Position numbers and translations under genes: made by a program. A stretch of DNA of 64,000 nt, from NCBI RefSeq assembly GCF_007971385.1, contig NZ_CP042434.1:1240001-1304000 (forward strand). The letters run 5' to 3'. This stretch comes from Arachidicoccus ginsenosidivorans. Its GTDB lineage: Bacteria; Bacteroidota; Bacteroidia; Chitinophagales; Chitinophagaceae. Position 1 is the stretch's first letter. The number at the start of each line of letters is the position of its first letter. Under the pieces are notes generated by a model that was not told the origin of the DNA, made no database searches, and saw nothing but the letters and a program-made list of their open reading frames with translations. This document shows positions 44,907 to 55,100 of the stretch, in pieces.

Positions 44907-45821
44907 TTAGAGGCCAAATTTGATCGATAATGAGAAATAGGGCGCTGCACCAAAATGTGGATTATGAATATTATCATCACTTCTAAATATCGATTTAAGG
45001 GTTCTTTCCTGATAATAGGCACTTCGACCTGCAGCCAGTCCCGCAGTAGCTGCAATGGACCAGGTCTTGCCGATAGAAAACTCCGGTTGCAAACCTGTAG
45101 TAAAATATTGATGTGTAAACATCAGTTTCTTATTTCCTTTATTTTCCAGCGCCATCGATCCATCAAATGATGCAATTAGATTCAATTTAAAATGGTCATT
45201 GAACTTTTTTCCAGCAGACGCCTCCAGACTGTTTACGATTGACACATTTATCTCATAATCTCCTTGGGTCCGCCAATTGACATAAACTCCAGGGAAAATC
45301 ATTGGATAACCTAATAGGGTATTGACAACGGGTCCCAAACCCACGTCCAGATTTTTGCGAAGATGCCAAATAAAGAGCACACCTCCATTGCCCATTACAT
45401 TTTTGAAACCTATTTTTGAAAGCTGGGTATGTTCCGCATAAACACCTGCTCCAGCCATAGCTAGCATGGACCATTTTTGCGACATGGGCCATAAGTGCAT
45501 TAAGGTTAAATTAGCATCAGCAATTTTATCAGGACCAAACCCGGGCTCCATCGATTTATTGGAAAAAGAAGTATAACTTGCACCTATGCCCAATGCCCAG
45601 AATTTGACTGGTTTATGATCTTCATCAACCTCAACAGAAAGTGGAATCCTGGCATTTAAAGAAAATATCTTGGCATTTCCCTTTGCTTTTGTTTTTACAT
45701 TATCTGCGTTTGTATAGCTTGAGTTGCCTATATATTCGGATTTAATTTCAACCTGAGCCTTTGCATGCCAAGTGAAGAAAACCATAAGTATGACAATCAG
45801 CAATTTTACCTTGTTAAACAT
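44907..45821 (-). CDS. Outer-membrane beta-barrel protein (DUF6268-like)
   Basis: 304 residues. Signal peptide ending HAKAQVEI. The rest is alternating beta-strand sequence with aromatic/Gly endings (FWALGIGASYTSF, KWSMLAMAGAGVYAE, SIAATAGLAAGRSAYYQ) and terminates in ISLKFGL-type C-terminal Phe/Leu residues expected for Bam-inserted barrels (SLSIKFGL). Function unknown. Confidence 0.75.
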   Translation of the reverse strand: MFNKVKLLIVILMVFFTWHAKAQVEIKSEYIGNSSYTNADNVKTKAKGNAKIFSLNARIPLSVEVDEDHKPVKFWALGIGASYTSFSNKSMEPGFGPDKIADANLTLMHLWPMSQKWSMLAMAGAGVYAEHTQLSKIGFKNVMGNGGVLFIWHLRKNLDVGLGPVVNTLLGYPMIFPGVYVNWRTQGDYEINVSIVNSLEASAGKKFNDHFKLNLIASFDGSMALENKGNKKLMFTHQYFTTGLQPEFSIGKTWSIAATAGLAAGRSAYYQERTLKSIFRSDDNIHNPHFGAAPYFSLSIKFGL

Positions 45822-46274
45822 ATTTTTTTGATTAGGATATTTTTTAAAACAATTTTATAAATAATAAATCCACATTGAAACATTATTAATATCAATTCTT
45901 CAGTAATTTGATTACTTTAAAGAAAAGTTATTCCATATGCAGGCACCCCTTGGCCTCATTTTAAAGGTTGCCGGGCAGTCGTTTCACTCCCCTATGAAGA
46001 AGTGATAACATTTCTGTTCAGCCAAACCACACTTAAAGAAGCATCATTTAATAAATACAGATTCTAAAATCAAACACAACCGCATTACCAATACATAGAA
46101 TACCTGCGCCTTGATCACTTTTAATTTGAGATTTATGGAGATTCCCCGATCAGTTTGTAAAATGCCATACACATAAAACAATTTTTAAGAAATCATTCCA
46201 AATCCTGCATCGAACTGATAAGTTAAAGGTGCTACTTCCGGCCTCCAATTATTTTTCTACAAAAAAGCCATCAC
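45822..46274. other. Intergenic region, nothing recognised
   Basis: About 450 AT-rich bases. No coding frame, hairpin of note or TAnnTTTG match was found. Confidence 0.4.
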
Positions 46275-46448
46275 TTATGAATCCTCAAACTCATGAATGT
46301 TTCTTCTACGCACTATCTCGTATTTATCCACGGGCTGCTGTATGCCATTAGCACATTGCCCAACTGGTAGCATAGCCTTTGGGATTAAAACAAAGCCTAA
46401 AGCGATTATTGGCACAACCATAAGTAGTACCCATTGTATAAAAATCAT
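46275..46448 (-). CDS. Putative 57-residue membrane microprotein
   Basis: ATG at 46448 to TAA at 46275. Residues 2-22 are a strong transmembrane helix (IFIQWVLLMVVPIIALGFVL), followed by a soluble tail PVGQCANGIQQPVDKYEIV, three Arg and IHEFEDS. The helix-then-charged-tail layout and clean ORF suggest a real small membrane protein, but no family is recognised. A 17-base dyad lies 14 bases upstream of the start. Confidence 0.4.
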   Translation of the reverse strand: MIFIQWVLLMVVPIIALGFVLIPKAMLPVGQCANGIQQPVDKYEIVRRRNIHEFEDS

Positions 46449-46461
46449 AATTGAATTAATT

Positions 46462-46478
46462 TGAAGTGAGACACTTCA
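46462..46478. promoter_or_regulatory. Dyad upstream of the microprotein ORF
   Basis: TGAAGTG-AGA-CACTTCA, seven-base arms around three bases. Position suggests a regulator site or an mRNA 5' hairpin. No binding protein is known. Confidence 0.35.
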
Positions 46479-47091
46479 CAGAAGCCATACCCCTATAGCC
46501 TGTCCAAAATTTTTGAAGATTTATTTTATTTAACATTTAGAATTTAATAAGGACAGTCATAATTGCAATTTGGAGGATTTTTCAAAATACAATTATAGAA
46601 GCTATTTTGTTTGTAACATGTTTCCCGCTCCAAAATCCTCATTTGGCTTCCTTCTAGCGCCTCAATCATGCTGAAGTCATAAATAAAGGCAAGGGTTGGG
46701 CACCACCTGATATTAAGAAAATCCATGGATTTTTAGCTGCCCCGCAATACTTGTGAGGAAAAAGACACAATAAATTATATCACGCTAGGTAACATCATCA
46801 AAAAAAGCGCTTAACCTTGCAGCTCCTTTCTATAAGCAATTGGTACTTATCAATTTGTTACTCTTGTGGAATTTAACAAATTTTCAAAAACTCATGGAAA
46901 TGGTAAAAAGTGATTTTAAAACGTGTTTTATTAACACATAATACCACCAACTTTCCCCCAACCCTTTACCTAACGAACGTTTGCAGTAAAAACTAGGCAA
47001 GATCGCTTTTAGTCTTTTTTTTTAATTTCAAGCAGAAATATTTTTTTTATTAAATTTTGTGGCCTAATTTAGCTCCACATTTAACAAATTC
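46479..47091. other. Upstream region of the thr operon
   Basis: About 610 AT-rich bases. A 60-codon frame on the minus strand has no recognisable content. The thr promoter must be near the end; TAAATTTTG at about 47050-47059 resembles the -7 element but has one extra base between TA and TTTG. Confidence 0.4.
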
Positions 47092-47172
47092 GTGAATAGT
47101 CGTATCCAAAATATTAGCCTCAACAATTCTGTAGTGTCCTCCACTACCGGGACGATTATTATTACCCTGTAA
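47092..47172 (+). CDS. Putative thr operon leader peptide
   Basis: GTG start, 26 codons, then TAA. The C-terminal half is dense in threonine and isoleucine: VVSSTTGTIIITL, with four Thr and three Ile in the last ten codons. The ORF ends 127 bases upstream of thrA. Threonine operons with Thr/Ile-rich leader peptides control transcription by attenuation; the peptide contents and the position fit. The GTG start is inferred; an internal GTG at 47134 would give a 12-residue version. Confidence 0.6.
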   Translation: MNSRIQNISLNNSVVSSTTGTIIITL

Positions 47173-47177
47173 AGGGT
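47131..47177 (+). promoter_or_regulatory. Candidate attenuator hairpins in the thr leader
   Basis: GTAGTG-TCCTC-CACTAC (47131-47147) lies within the leader ORF just before the Thr codons, and ACCCT-GTAA-AGGGT (47164-47177) spans its stop. A terminator with a U-run could not be drawn by eye in 47178-47299, so the off-state structure is not established. Confidence 0.4.
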
Positions 47178-47299
47178 AAATCATTGTATATATCATCCAC
47201 TGGGCCCGCAAGGCTGATTCGTAGAAGCTACATTTATAGCACTACTGTGGAAGCGCATTTTGACCAACAACTCTCATTAAACAAAAATAAAATTTATCT

Positions 47300-49750
47300 A
47301 TGTACGTCTTAAAATTTGGAGGCTCCTCTGTGGCCAACGCGGAAAATATCCGAAAAGTCGCAGCAATCGTCCAGTCTTCTGATGCGAAACAAGTCGTTGT
47401 GGTCGTATCAGCTCTTGGCGGTATGACCAATGAACTTTTGACGCTGGGCACTAAAGCTGCTGAAGGAGATGAAAACTATAAAGGCCATCTGGATGATCTC
47501 AGAGAAAGGCATTTGAATGTTGTCAAATCCTTACTACCCATCACCGGCCAAAGCAGCTCTTTGAGTCTGGTCATGCAACTATTCAATGAACTCGAAGATA
47601 TTGCAGAAAGTATCTTCCGTTTACGAGAATTTTCACCCGCCACCAAAGACCGAATCCTGGCTTTCGGTGAAACTTTATCCAGCAAAATCATCGCTGCCTA
47701 TTTTGCCTCACTGAATCTCTCCCACCGGTGGCTGGATGCGAAAAATGTCATCTTGACTAACTCAAAGTTTAGTAATGCTAAGGTGCATCTGGAGCCAACC
47801 ATGGAAATTATAAGCAAAACGATCCAAAACTTTAATGAAAAAATCATTTTGGTTCCAGGTTTTATTGCCAGCAATAAAAAAGGACAGACCACCACTCTTG
47901 GAAGAGGGGGTTCTGATTACACAGCAGCCCTATTTGCGGCTGCACTGAATGCAACTAGACTTGAAATCTGGACGGACGTTTCAGGAATGATGACTGCTGA
48001 TCCAAGATGGGTCAGTGGCGCGAGAATCATTCAGCATATCACTTTTAAGGAAGCCATGGAGCTTTCTCATTTTGGGGCCAAGGTTATCTATCCCCCAACC
48101 ATTATTCCTGCAATGAATGCAGGCATCCCTATTCTTATTAAAAACACCTTTGATCCTGAAGCACCGGGAACACTTATTGATAACGAGCCCACCACTCATG
48201 AATTAGAACAGGAAATTGTCACCGGGATCTCCAGTATGACAGAAATCGCCTTGTTAAGTATCGAAGGAAGTGGTATGGTGGGTGTACCTGGTACATCAAA
48301 AACCTTATTTGAGACCCTGGCCGCAGCGCAAATCAATGTAATTTTAATTACACAAAGTTCATCCGAACATTCTATATGTGTAGCAGTTGACGCAGCAGAT
48401 ATTGAGCTAGCAAAAGAAGCCCTGGACAGTAGCTTCAATAATGAAATTACCACCGGAAAAATAGAACCGATTAAAATTGAACGGGGTCTTTCTATCGTAG
48501 CCCTGGTGGGTGATAAAATGAAGAGTCATCCAGGTATTAGTGGAAAAATGTTTTCTGTTCTCGGCCGAAATGGTATAAATGTCAGAGCCATCGCACAAGG
48601 CAGTTCAGAAAAAAACATTTCAGCCGTCATTGCTTTTGAAGATGTCAAAAAGGCTATCAACGTCTTGCATGAAGCGTTTTTCGAGAAGGTCTATAAACAG
48701 TTAAACCTGTTTATTGTTGGCGTAGGCAATGTGGGTTCCCGTTTACTCGCACAGCTAAAGCAACAAAAAAGCTATTTACAGCATAACTTAAATATCCAAC
48801 TACGCATCGCAGGTCTGGCAAATAGCCGCAAAATGGTCTTTTCTGATAATGGCGGCGTTTCGTTGGATCACTGGGAGCAGGCACTACAGGAAGGTCAGCA
48901 ATTTGAACTTTCTGCCTTTATCAATACAGTGATTGAAAAAAATGTCCGCAATGCGGTGGTAGTAGACGTAACTGCCAATGCAGCCATTGCTGGCACCTAT
49001 AAAAAATTCTTGGAAAAAAGCGTTGCTGTAGTGGCCTGCAATAAGATCGCCTGTTCATCTTCTTATGAGGACTATCAACAATTAAAATCTTTATCCAAAG
49101 CTTTTAATGCACCCTTTTTCTTTGAGACTAATGTTGGCGCAGGACTTCCTGTTATCGGCACTTTAAATGATTTGCTCAGAAGTGGGGATGAAGTAGTAAA
49201 AATACAGGCTGTTTTATCTGGAACTTTAAATTTTGTCTTCAATAACTATGACACGACCAAAACCTTTGAGCAGGTCGTGGCAATGGCACAGCAGGAGGGT
49301 TACACAGAACCTGATCCCAGACTGGATCTGGGTGGCACAGATGTGATGCGTAAGATCCTGATTCTGGCGCGGGAGTCTGGCCATGCCCTGAATATGGAAG
49401 ATATCCAAAATACGCCTTTCTTGCCTGCTTCTTGCTTTGAAGGAAGTGTTGAAGATTTTTATGGCCAATTAAAAGTACATGAAGATCACTTTAAAAAATT
49501 ATATGAAGCCGCAGCCAATGAAGGTTGCAAGCTTAAATATGTGGCCAGCTTTGAACAAGGGAAGGCAAGTGTGGGTTTACAGGCAGTATCTGCTCAGTCC
49601 GATTTCTTCCACTTATATGGGAAAGATAATATCGTTTTATTTTATACCAAACGTTATCCGGATCAACCCCTGGTGATCAAAGGAGCTGGTGCCGGTGCAG
49701 ATGTTACTGCAAGCGGTGTATTTGCTGACTTGATAAAAACAGTTTATTAA
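47300..49750 (+). CDS. thrA: Bifunctional aspartokinase/homoserine dehydrogenase
   Basis: 816 residues, intact. N-terminal aspartokinase (VLKFGGSSVANAENIRKVAA; TTLGRGGSDYTAALFA), two ACT domains (about 310-465; GMVGVPGTSKTLFETLAA, LVGDKMKSHPGISGKMFSVL), and C-terminal homoserine dehydrogenase (LFIVGVGNVGSRLLAQLKQQ; GLPVIGTLNDLLRSGDEV). It catalyses the first and third steps of the aspartate-to-threonine route; the ACT domains normally bind threonine as inhibitor. First gene of thrABC. Confidence 0.97.
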   Translation: MYVLKFGGSSVANAENIRKVAAIVQSSDAKQVVVVVSALGGMTNELLTLGTKAAEGDENYKGHLDDLRERHLNVVKSLLPITGQSSSLSLVMQLFNELEDIAESIFRLREFSPATKDRILAFGETLSSKIIAAYFASLNLSHRWLDAKNVILTNSKFSNAKVHLEPTMEIISKTIQNFNEKIILVPGFIASNKKGQTTTLGRGGSDYTAALFAAALNATRLEIWTDVSGMMTADPRWVSGARIIQHITFKEAMELSHFGAKVIYPPTIIPAMNAGIPILIKNTFDPEAPGTLIDNEPTTHELEQEIVTGISSMTEIALLSIEGSGMVGVPGTSKTLFETLAAAQINVILITQSSSEHSICVAVDAADIELAKEALDSSFNNEITTGKIEPIKIERGLSIVALVGDKMKSHPGISGKMFSVLGRNGINVRAIAQGSSEKNISAVIAFEDVKKAINVLHEAFFEKVYKQLNLFIVGVGNVGSRLLAQLKQQKSYLQHNLNIQLRIAGLANSRKMVFSDNGGVSLDHWEQALQEGQQFELSAFINTVIEKNVRNAVVVDVTANAAIAGTYKKFLEKSVAVVACNKIACSSSYEDYQQLKSLSKAFNAPFFFETNVGAGLPVIGTLNDLLRSGDEVVKIQAVLSGTLNFVFNNYDTTKTFEQVVAMAQQEGYTEPDPRLDLGGTDVMRKILILARESGHALNMEDIQNTPFLPASCFEGSVEDFYGQLKVHEDHFKKLYEAAANEGCKLKYVASFEQGKASVGLQAVSAQSDFFHLYGKDNIVLFYTKRYPDQPLVIKGAGAGADVTASGVFADLIKTVY

Positions 49751-49775
49751 TTTAAAAGCTATTAAAATAAATAAA

Positions 49776-50705
49776 ATGAAGGCTTGTATAGCATACGCAC
49801 CCGGTACAGTTGCAAATCTGGTCTGTGGATTTGATATTCTGGGTCTTTGTCTGGATTCCCCGGCGGACAAAATGGAAGTCCGTTTAACCGATACATCCGA
49901 GATTGTCATAAAAAGTGCAGATGGCTACCCTTTGCCGGAGGATCCGGCGCTCAATACAGCAGGTGCGCCACTTTTGGAAATGCTTGCTGATCTTGAAAAA
50001 AAAGTAGGCTTTGAAATATTGATACATAAAAGAATTAAGCCGGGAAGCGGTATTGGCTCCAGTGCCGCAAGCGCCGCAGGTGCCGTCGTAGCCGCTAATT
50101 ATTTATTGGGTAACCCATTTGATAAAGTCCAGCTTATCCAATACGCCATGGCTGGAGAAAAGGTCGCGAGCGGTGTAAAGCATGCGGACAATGTTGCGCC
50201 CTGCATATTTGGGGGCATTACCCTGATCAGAAGTATTGCGCCTCTGGATATTATTCCTTTGGCAGCCCCTGATTTATACGTTAGTGTCGTCCATCCGCAA
50301 ATTGAAGTAAAAACGGCAGATGCACGTGCAATTCTTCGCCAGCAAATCCCCTTAAAAAATGCTATTAAGCAATGGGGCAATATTGCTGGACTGGTAACGG
50401 GTATTCTGAAAAACGACCTGGCGCTCATTAGCAGAAGCCTGGAAGACCATATCATCGAACCCATTCGCAGCACCCTTATTCCGGGCTTTCAACAAATCAA
50501 AAATAATTGTAAACAGGCCGGCGCACTCGGTGGAGGTATCTCAGGCTCTGGCCCTTCCATATTTATGTTAAGTAGCTCCAGAAGCATTGCTGAGGGCGTA
50601 GAGAAAATCATGCAACAGACATACACAGAACTTGGGATTGATTACCATAGTTATGTATCTATGATCAATAAAGAAGGAGTCAGGATCGAAGAGGTAGAAA
50701 ATTAG
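49776..50705 (+). CDS. thrB: Homoserine kinase
   Basis: 309 residues, GHMP kinase. ATP-loop KPGSGIGSSAASAAGAVVAA, N-terminus APGTVANLVCGFDILGLCLD and C-terminal ALGGGISGSGPSIFML. Phosphorylates homoserine. Starts 25 bases after thrA. Confidence 0.96.
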   Translation: MKACIAYAPGTVANLVCGFDILGLCLDSPADKMEVRLTDTSEIVIKSADGYPLPEDPALNTAGAPLLEMLADLEKKVGFEILIHKRIKPGSGIGSSAASAAGAVVAANYLLGNPFDKVQLIQYAMAGEKVASGVKHADNVAPCIFGGITLIRSIAPLDIIPLAAPDLYVSVVHPQIEVKTADARAILRQQIPLKNAIKQWGNIAGLVTGILKNDLALISRSLEDHIIEPIRSTLIPGFQQIKNNCKQAGALGGGISGSGPSIFMLSSSRSIAEGVEKIMQQTYTELGIDYHSYVSMINKEGVRIEEVEN

Positions 50706-50760
50706 CAATAGTCATCCAAGCAATATCAATTGCTTACCATTAAAAATTTAAATATTTTCC

Positions 50761-52056
50761 ATGCAATATTATAGTTTACAACATCAGGCGCCAAAGGTTT
50801 CTTTTAAAGAAGCGGTTTTAAAAGGCCAGGCGCCGGATAAAGGCTTATATTTTCCTGAGGCGCTCCCAAAGCTGCCCAAGGATTTTATTAAAAATCTGCC
50901 TTCGCTTTCTAAAGAAGAAATAGGTTTCACAGTTATGCAACCCTATGTGGGAGAAGATATACCAGAAAAGGCGCTGCGAACCATTGTAGAAGAGACTGTT
51001 AGCTTTGATTTCCCGTTGGTAAAAATAAATGACCATATTTCTTCTTTGGAGCTCTTTCATGGCCCCACTTATGCCTTTAAGGATGTGGGCGCCCGATTTA
51101 TGAGCCGCTGCCTTGGTTATTTTCATCAAAGTGAAACTAAAAAAACCACCATCCTGGTAGCTACTTCTGGTGACACAGGAGGTGCCGTTGCTAATGGATT
51201 CTTAGGTGTGGAAGGTGTAGAAGTAATCATTCTCTATCCAAGTGGAAAGGTAAGCCCCATTCAAGAACTCCAATTAACCACCTGTGGGCAAAACATTACT
51301 GCCTTAGAAATAGAGGGTAGCTTTGATGATTGTCAGGCCATCGTAAAACAGGCTTTCATGGATCAAGATTTAAAGCAGGCATACAACCTTACCTCTGCCA
51401 ATTCTATTAATGTAGGCAGGTGGCTGCCTCAACAACTGTATTATTTTTATGGTCTCCAAGCATGGCAAGGCGAGAAACCGCCGGTCATAAGTGTGCCTAG
51501 TGGGAACTTCGGCAATATCTGTGCAGGTATACTAGCGCATATAAGTGGTCTTCCAGTTGAGCATTTTATTGCCGCTTGCAATATCAATGATACAGTCCCT
51601 GTTTTCATGCAGACCGGCAATTATCAGCCTAAAGCCTCTATACCCACAATTTCTAATGCGATGGACGTAGGAAGCCCAAGTAACTTTAGCCGCATACTGG
51701 AAATCTTTGGTGGTGAGGCCGAAAAGCTGAAAACGCGCTTTAGTAGTGTTTCTGTTACAGATGAGCAAACAAAAGCAACCATTAAAGCAGTCTACGACAA
51801 AACAAAGTACTTACTGGATCCGCATGGCGCTGTCGCCTATCGTGCACTGGAAGATTATCAAAGTGAACGTCCGACAGACAAAGGCTTTATTTTGGAAACG
51901 GCGCATCCGGTTAAATTTCCGGATGTGATTGAGTCCCTTCTCAACATCAAAATACCATTACCTGAAAATGCGACTCAGTTGAATCCGGCAGATAAATGCT
52001 CGATTGAACTTGCTGCTAGTTTTGAATCTGTAAAATCCTGGTTGTTGTCAAGGTAA
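50761..52056 (+). CDS. thrC: Threonine synthase
   Basis: 431 residues. PLP lysine in FHGPTYAFKDVGARFMSRCL, phosphate-binding VATSGDTGGAVANGFLG, and SVPSGNFGNICAGILA. Makes threonine from O-phosphohomoserine. Last gene of the operon; terminator 25 bases after the stop. Confidence 0.97.
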   Translation: MQYYSLQHQAPKVSFKEAVLKGQAPDKGLYFPEALPKLPKDFIKNLPSLSKEEIGFTVMQPYVGEDIPEKALRTIVEETVSFDFPLVKINDHISSLELFHGPTYAFKDVGARFMSRCLGYFHQSETKKTTILVATSGDTGGAVANGFLGVEGVEVIILYPSGKVSPIQELQLTTCGQNITALEIEGSFDDCQAIVKQAFMDQDLKQAYNLTSANSINVGRWLPQQLYYFYGLQAWQGEKPPVISVPSGNFGNICAGILAHISGLPVEHFIAACNINDTVPVFMQTGNYQPKASIPTISNAMDVGSPSNFSRILEIFGGEAEKLKTRFSSVSVTDEQTKATIKAVYDKTKYLLDPHGAVAYRALEDYQSERPTDKGFILETAHPVKFPDVIESLLNIKIPLPENATQLNPADKCSIELAASFESVKSWLLSR

Positions 52057-52080
52057 CCCAGAGTTATTATTCGATACATT

Positions 52081-52139
52081 AATAAAAGGAGCCGAGGGAT
52101 CGATTTTAAACAAAGTCATCTCCCACGGCTCCTTTTATT
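52081..52139. terminator. Strong terminator after thrC (bidirectional)
   Basis: AATAAAAGGAGCCG and its perfect complement (14 bp, 52126-52139) around a 31-base loop that has an inner GGGAT/ATCTCCC-type stem. Flanked by A/T runs on both sides; it separates thrC from the convergent kinase gene ending at 52142. Confidence 0.85.
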
Positions 52140-52141
52140 TC

Positions 52142-55100
52142 TTACGTTTGCAAATAACCTTCCGATGTGGATAGTGGTTGACGATCCAGAATAATTGTAA
52201 AGACACTTCCTTTCCCTTTTTTTGTCTCAATCGTCAAATTACCTCCGATTATCTTTAACATTTGTAAAATCATTATGCTGCCATTCCCATCGCTGTTTTC
52301 TCCATTGATAGCGTCCATATAATGCTGCACCTGAATATCGGTGAGTCCTTGACCAGTATCTTCAACGCTAATGCGCAGTTTATCCTTACTAACTACCGCT
52401 TTAATCCAGATATGTCCGTTTTCCGTATACTTATTCGCATTATCCAATAAATTACGTATAATTAAGGCTAAGATATCCTTATCGGTATTCCATTGCAAAG
52501 CAGAGGATTGTATATCCAGTAGGTTTCCATTATAACTCAGAATTTCATTATAAAACCGATGTACATCATCGAATACTTCTTGAATCAGCACATTCTTAAT
52601 ATGTACTTTAAATGCATTTTGCTGACTCACAGCCCAGCCGAAAAACTGTTCTATAAACGCCCATAGCCCGCCCACGGATTTGTGCAATTTTTTTAAATCT
52701 TCCAAATTATCCGCTTTTGACCGATCCATAAACTGCCGAATCAGCTGATGACTGATCGTCCCCAAAAAACGTACTGGTGAGCGTAAATCATGGAGAATCA
52801 TTGCTATGATTTGTTCTTTTACCCGATTGCTTTGTTTAAGTGCCTCCTGAGATACCTCTAATTCGGTGGTTGTTAACCTGAGCTCTGCAGTTCTGGCATT
52901 GACCAGCCGCTCTACTTCCAGGTTTTTACGTTTAAGCGTTGCAATCCTTCTACGGGAAATTATATAGCCTGCCAATGCAAATAACAATAGCATCATTGTA
53001 TAAAACCACCAAGTATTATAAAAATAAGGCAGCACTTCAAATCGTAATCTGAGCGAGCCATTGGAGGAAGACTTATCATAGCCCATTTTCTTAATCAGCA
53101 CCTGATAATTACCAGCCGGAAGCCGGTTAATATTAATCATTCCAGAGTGTGGTAGCTCCATCCATGTTGAATGATGATCCTCACCCTGAATTTGATACAT
53201 TAATACAAGATTCCTTGGATTCCCAAAATACGGACAACTCACTTTGATCTCCAATTGATTAAAATCGGGCGATAAATTATTAACAGTCAGCGTACTATCC
53301 ACTTTTATTTCGACTGAATCCACTTTTAGTGCGTCAATAAAAAGACGTTGTTTAGGCACATCAATCGTTAAGCTATCCGGATTAAATTTAACTAAGCCTC
53401 GCATGGATGGCAGGGCCAGCATCCCATTTTTTAGCCATTGAAAAGCAGGAATACAGCCTCCATTGAATTCATTGGTAGGCAATCCATCTTTATTATCCAA
53501 GGCATAAAAATGAAATTCAGGTACTTTTCCCGTAAGGTAATCGACCATGTTTTGAATAGAAACCCTATACAAGCCATTATTAGTCGTCAGCCAAAAATGG
53601 CCTTTATGGTCATCAATAAAAGCATGAATCGTATTAAAGGCATTTAACGGCCCCAATGGCAATTTATACACTTTCCCTTCCTTATACATAAATCCACCGC
53701 TTCCATCACTACCCAGCCAAAGACGGCCATGTTTATCGGCATAAAATGATCTAAAGCTAACTGAATCCAAAATTGTTTTTTCAATTTTGTTTGTCTTTAA
53801 ATTATACCATTTTAGGCCATTGGTGGTTAATAGATAATAATGATCTCCATGAATGGGAAATAACCCTTTCGCTTTTACATCCGAATAATCAATTGGTAAC
53901 CTTTTTTGAGCAAACACTTTCCCTTCTTTGGAAACGATTCTATAAGAAGCATGTGTGCATAATAATAGCTTATTGCCAGAGTAAGGCAATATACTCACCA
54001 AATGTTCCTCCAAAGGCAGTAATTCTTTAACTATATCTGTCCTCGGTTGGTAGCTATTGAATGAATATTCGTTTTCATAATACAACACACCCGCGCTATC
54101 CACATAACTGGTATAGAAATTCCCTTTAAATTCTTTGTAATAAGCTTCCCCACTTGGTGGAATGATGGTATTTCTAACGACCAGTGAATCACCCGGTAAC
54201 TTTGCAATGGAATAAAGATAATTAGCGCCTGTCTGTTTTGGTGTCGGCGGCACTTCAAAATCTGATACTTTTATAACATAAAAACCTGCAGTCCTTGAAC
54301 CAAAATAATAGGTGTTATTGGAAGGATTATAATAAAGACAATCTGGAGATTCAATGGATAATGCTTTTAATACCAGTTTTGTTGTAATGACGCCATGATC
54401 CATAAAAATCCTATAAAGGGCATTATCAACAAGAATAAAGGATCCTGTAGGACACCAAAAAGTCATAAAGTCTCCTTGCAAAAAGTGGGCACTCTTTAAC
54501 ACCTCCCCTTTCAATTTGGTTTGTTGAAGTAATTGACCATTTTCCCAAACGGCAATTTTACCTGTTTTCCAAAATTGAAGCATATATTTAGCACCTAAAG
54601 CAATATTTTCAATTGGCTTTTGTGACCAGGTCTTTAATAAGTGGTATCCGTGGTTTATATAATAGACATTCCCTTCATAGAATAGATAAATATCCCCATT
54701 GGCAAGGCTGGCATGTTTTCTAACTGTCGGTAAATTGCTGGTTGCACTTATACTGTCCCAAAGTGAGCCAATTATGGGGTTTTTGTTTAAATACCCCCAG
54801 GTGGGATAATAATAGGGGCTTTCCCCCTTCATTAACCATGGTAACGGGCTCATAAAATGCCCCATTGGTTTGGTTACAATGTTCTGATAATGTAAATTTT
54901 CAGCGTAAACGTTACCTGCTGTATCCAGTTTCATATCCTGGATGCGAGCATCCAAAAGTCCTGGAATATTATTAATTCCATAAACCTTTAATTCCTTATT
55001 ATCAAAGCGGATCAGTCCTGCTTCCGATCCCATCCAGAGATAACCATTTTTATCAAATAAAAGAAATTTAATGGAATTCTGCGGCAGTCCATTTTCTGAA

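Noticed and set aside
46544..46726. A 60-codon minus-strand frame in the gap before the thr operon
   Set aside because: No start context, no recognisable residues pattern, and it lies in AT-rich intergenic DNA.
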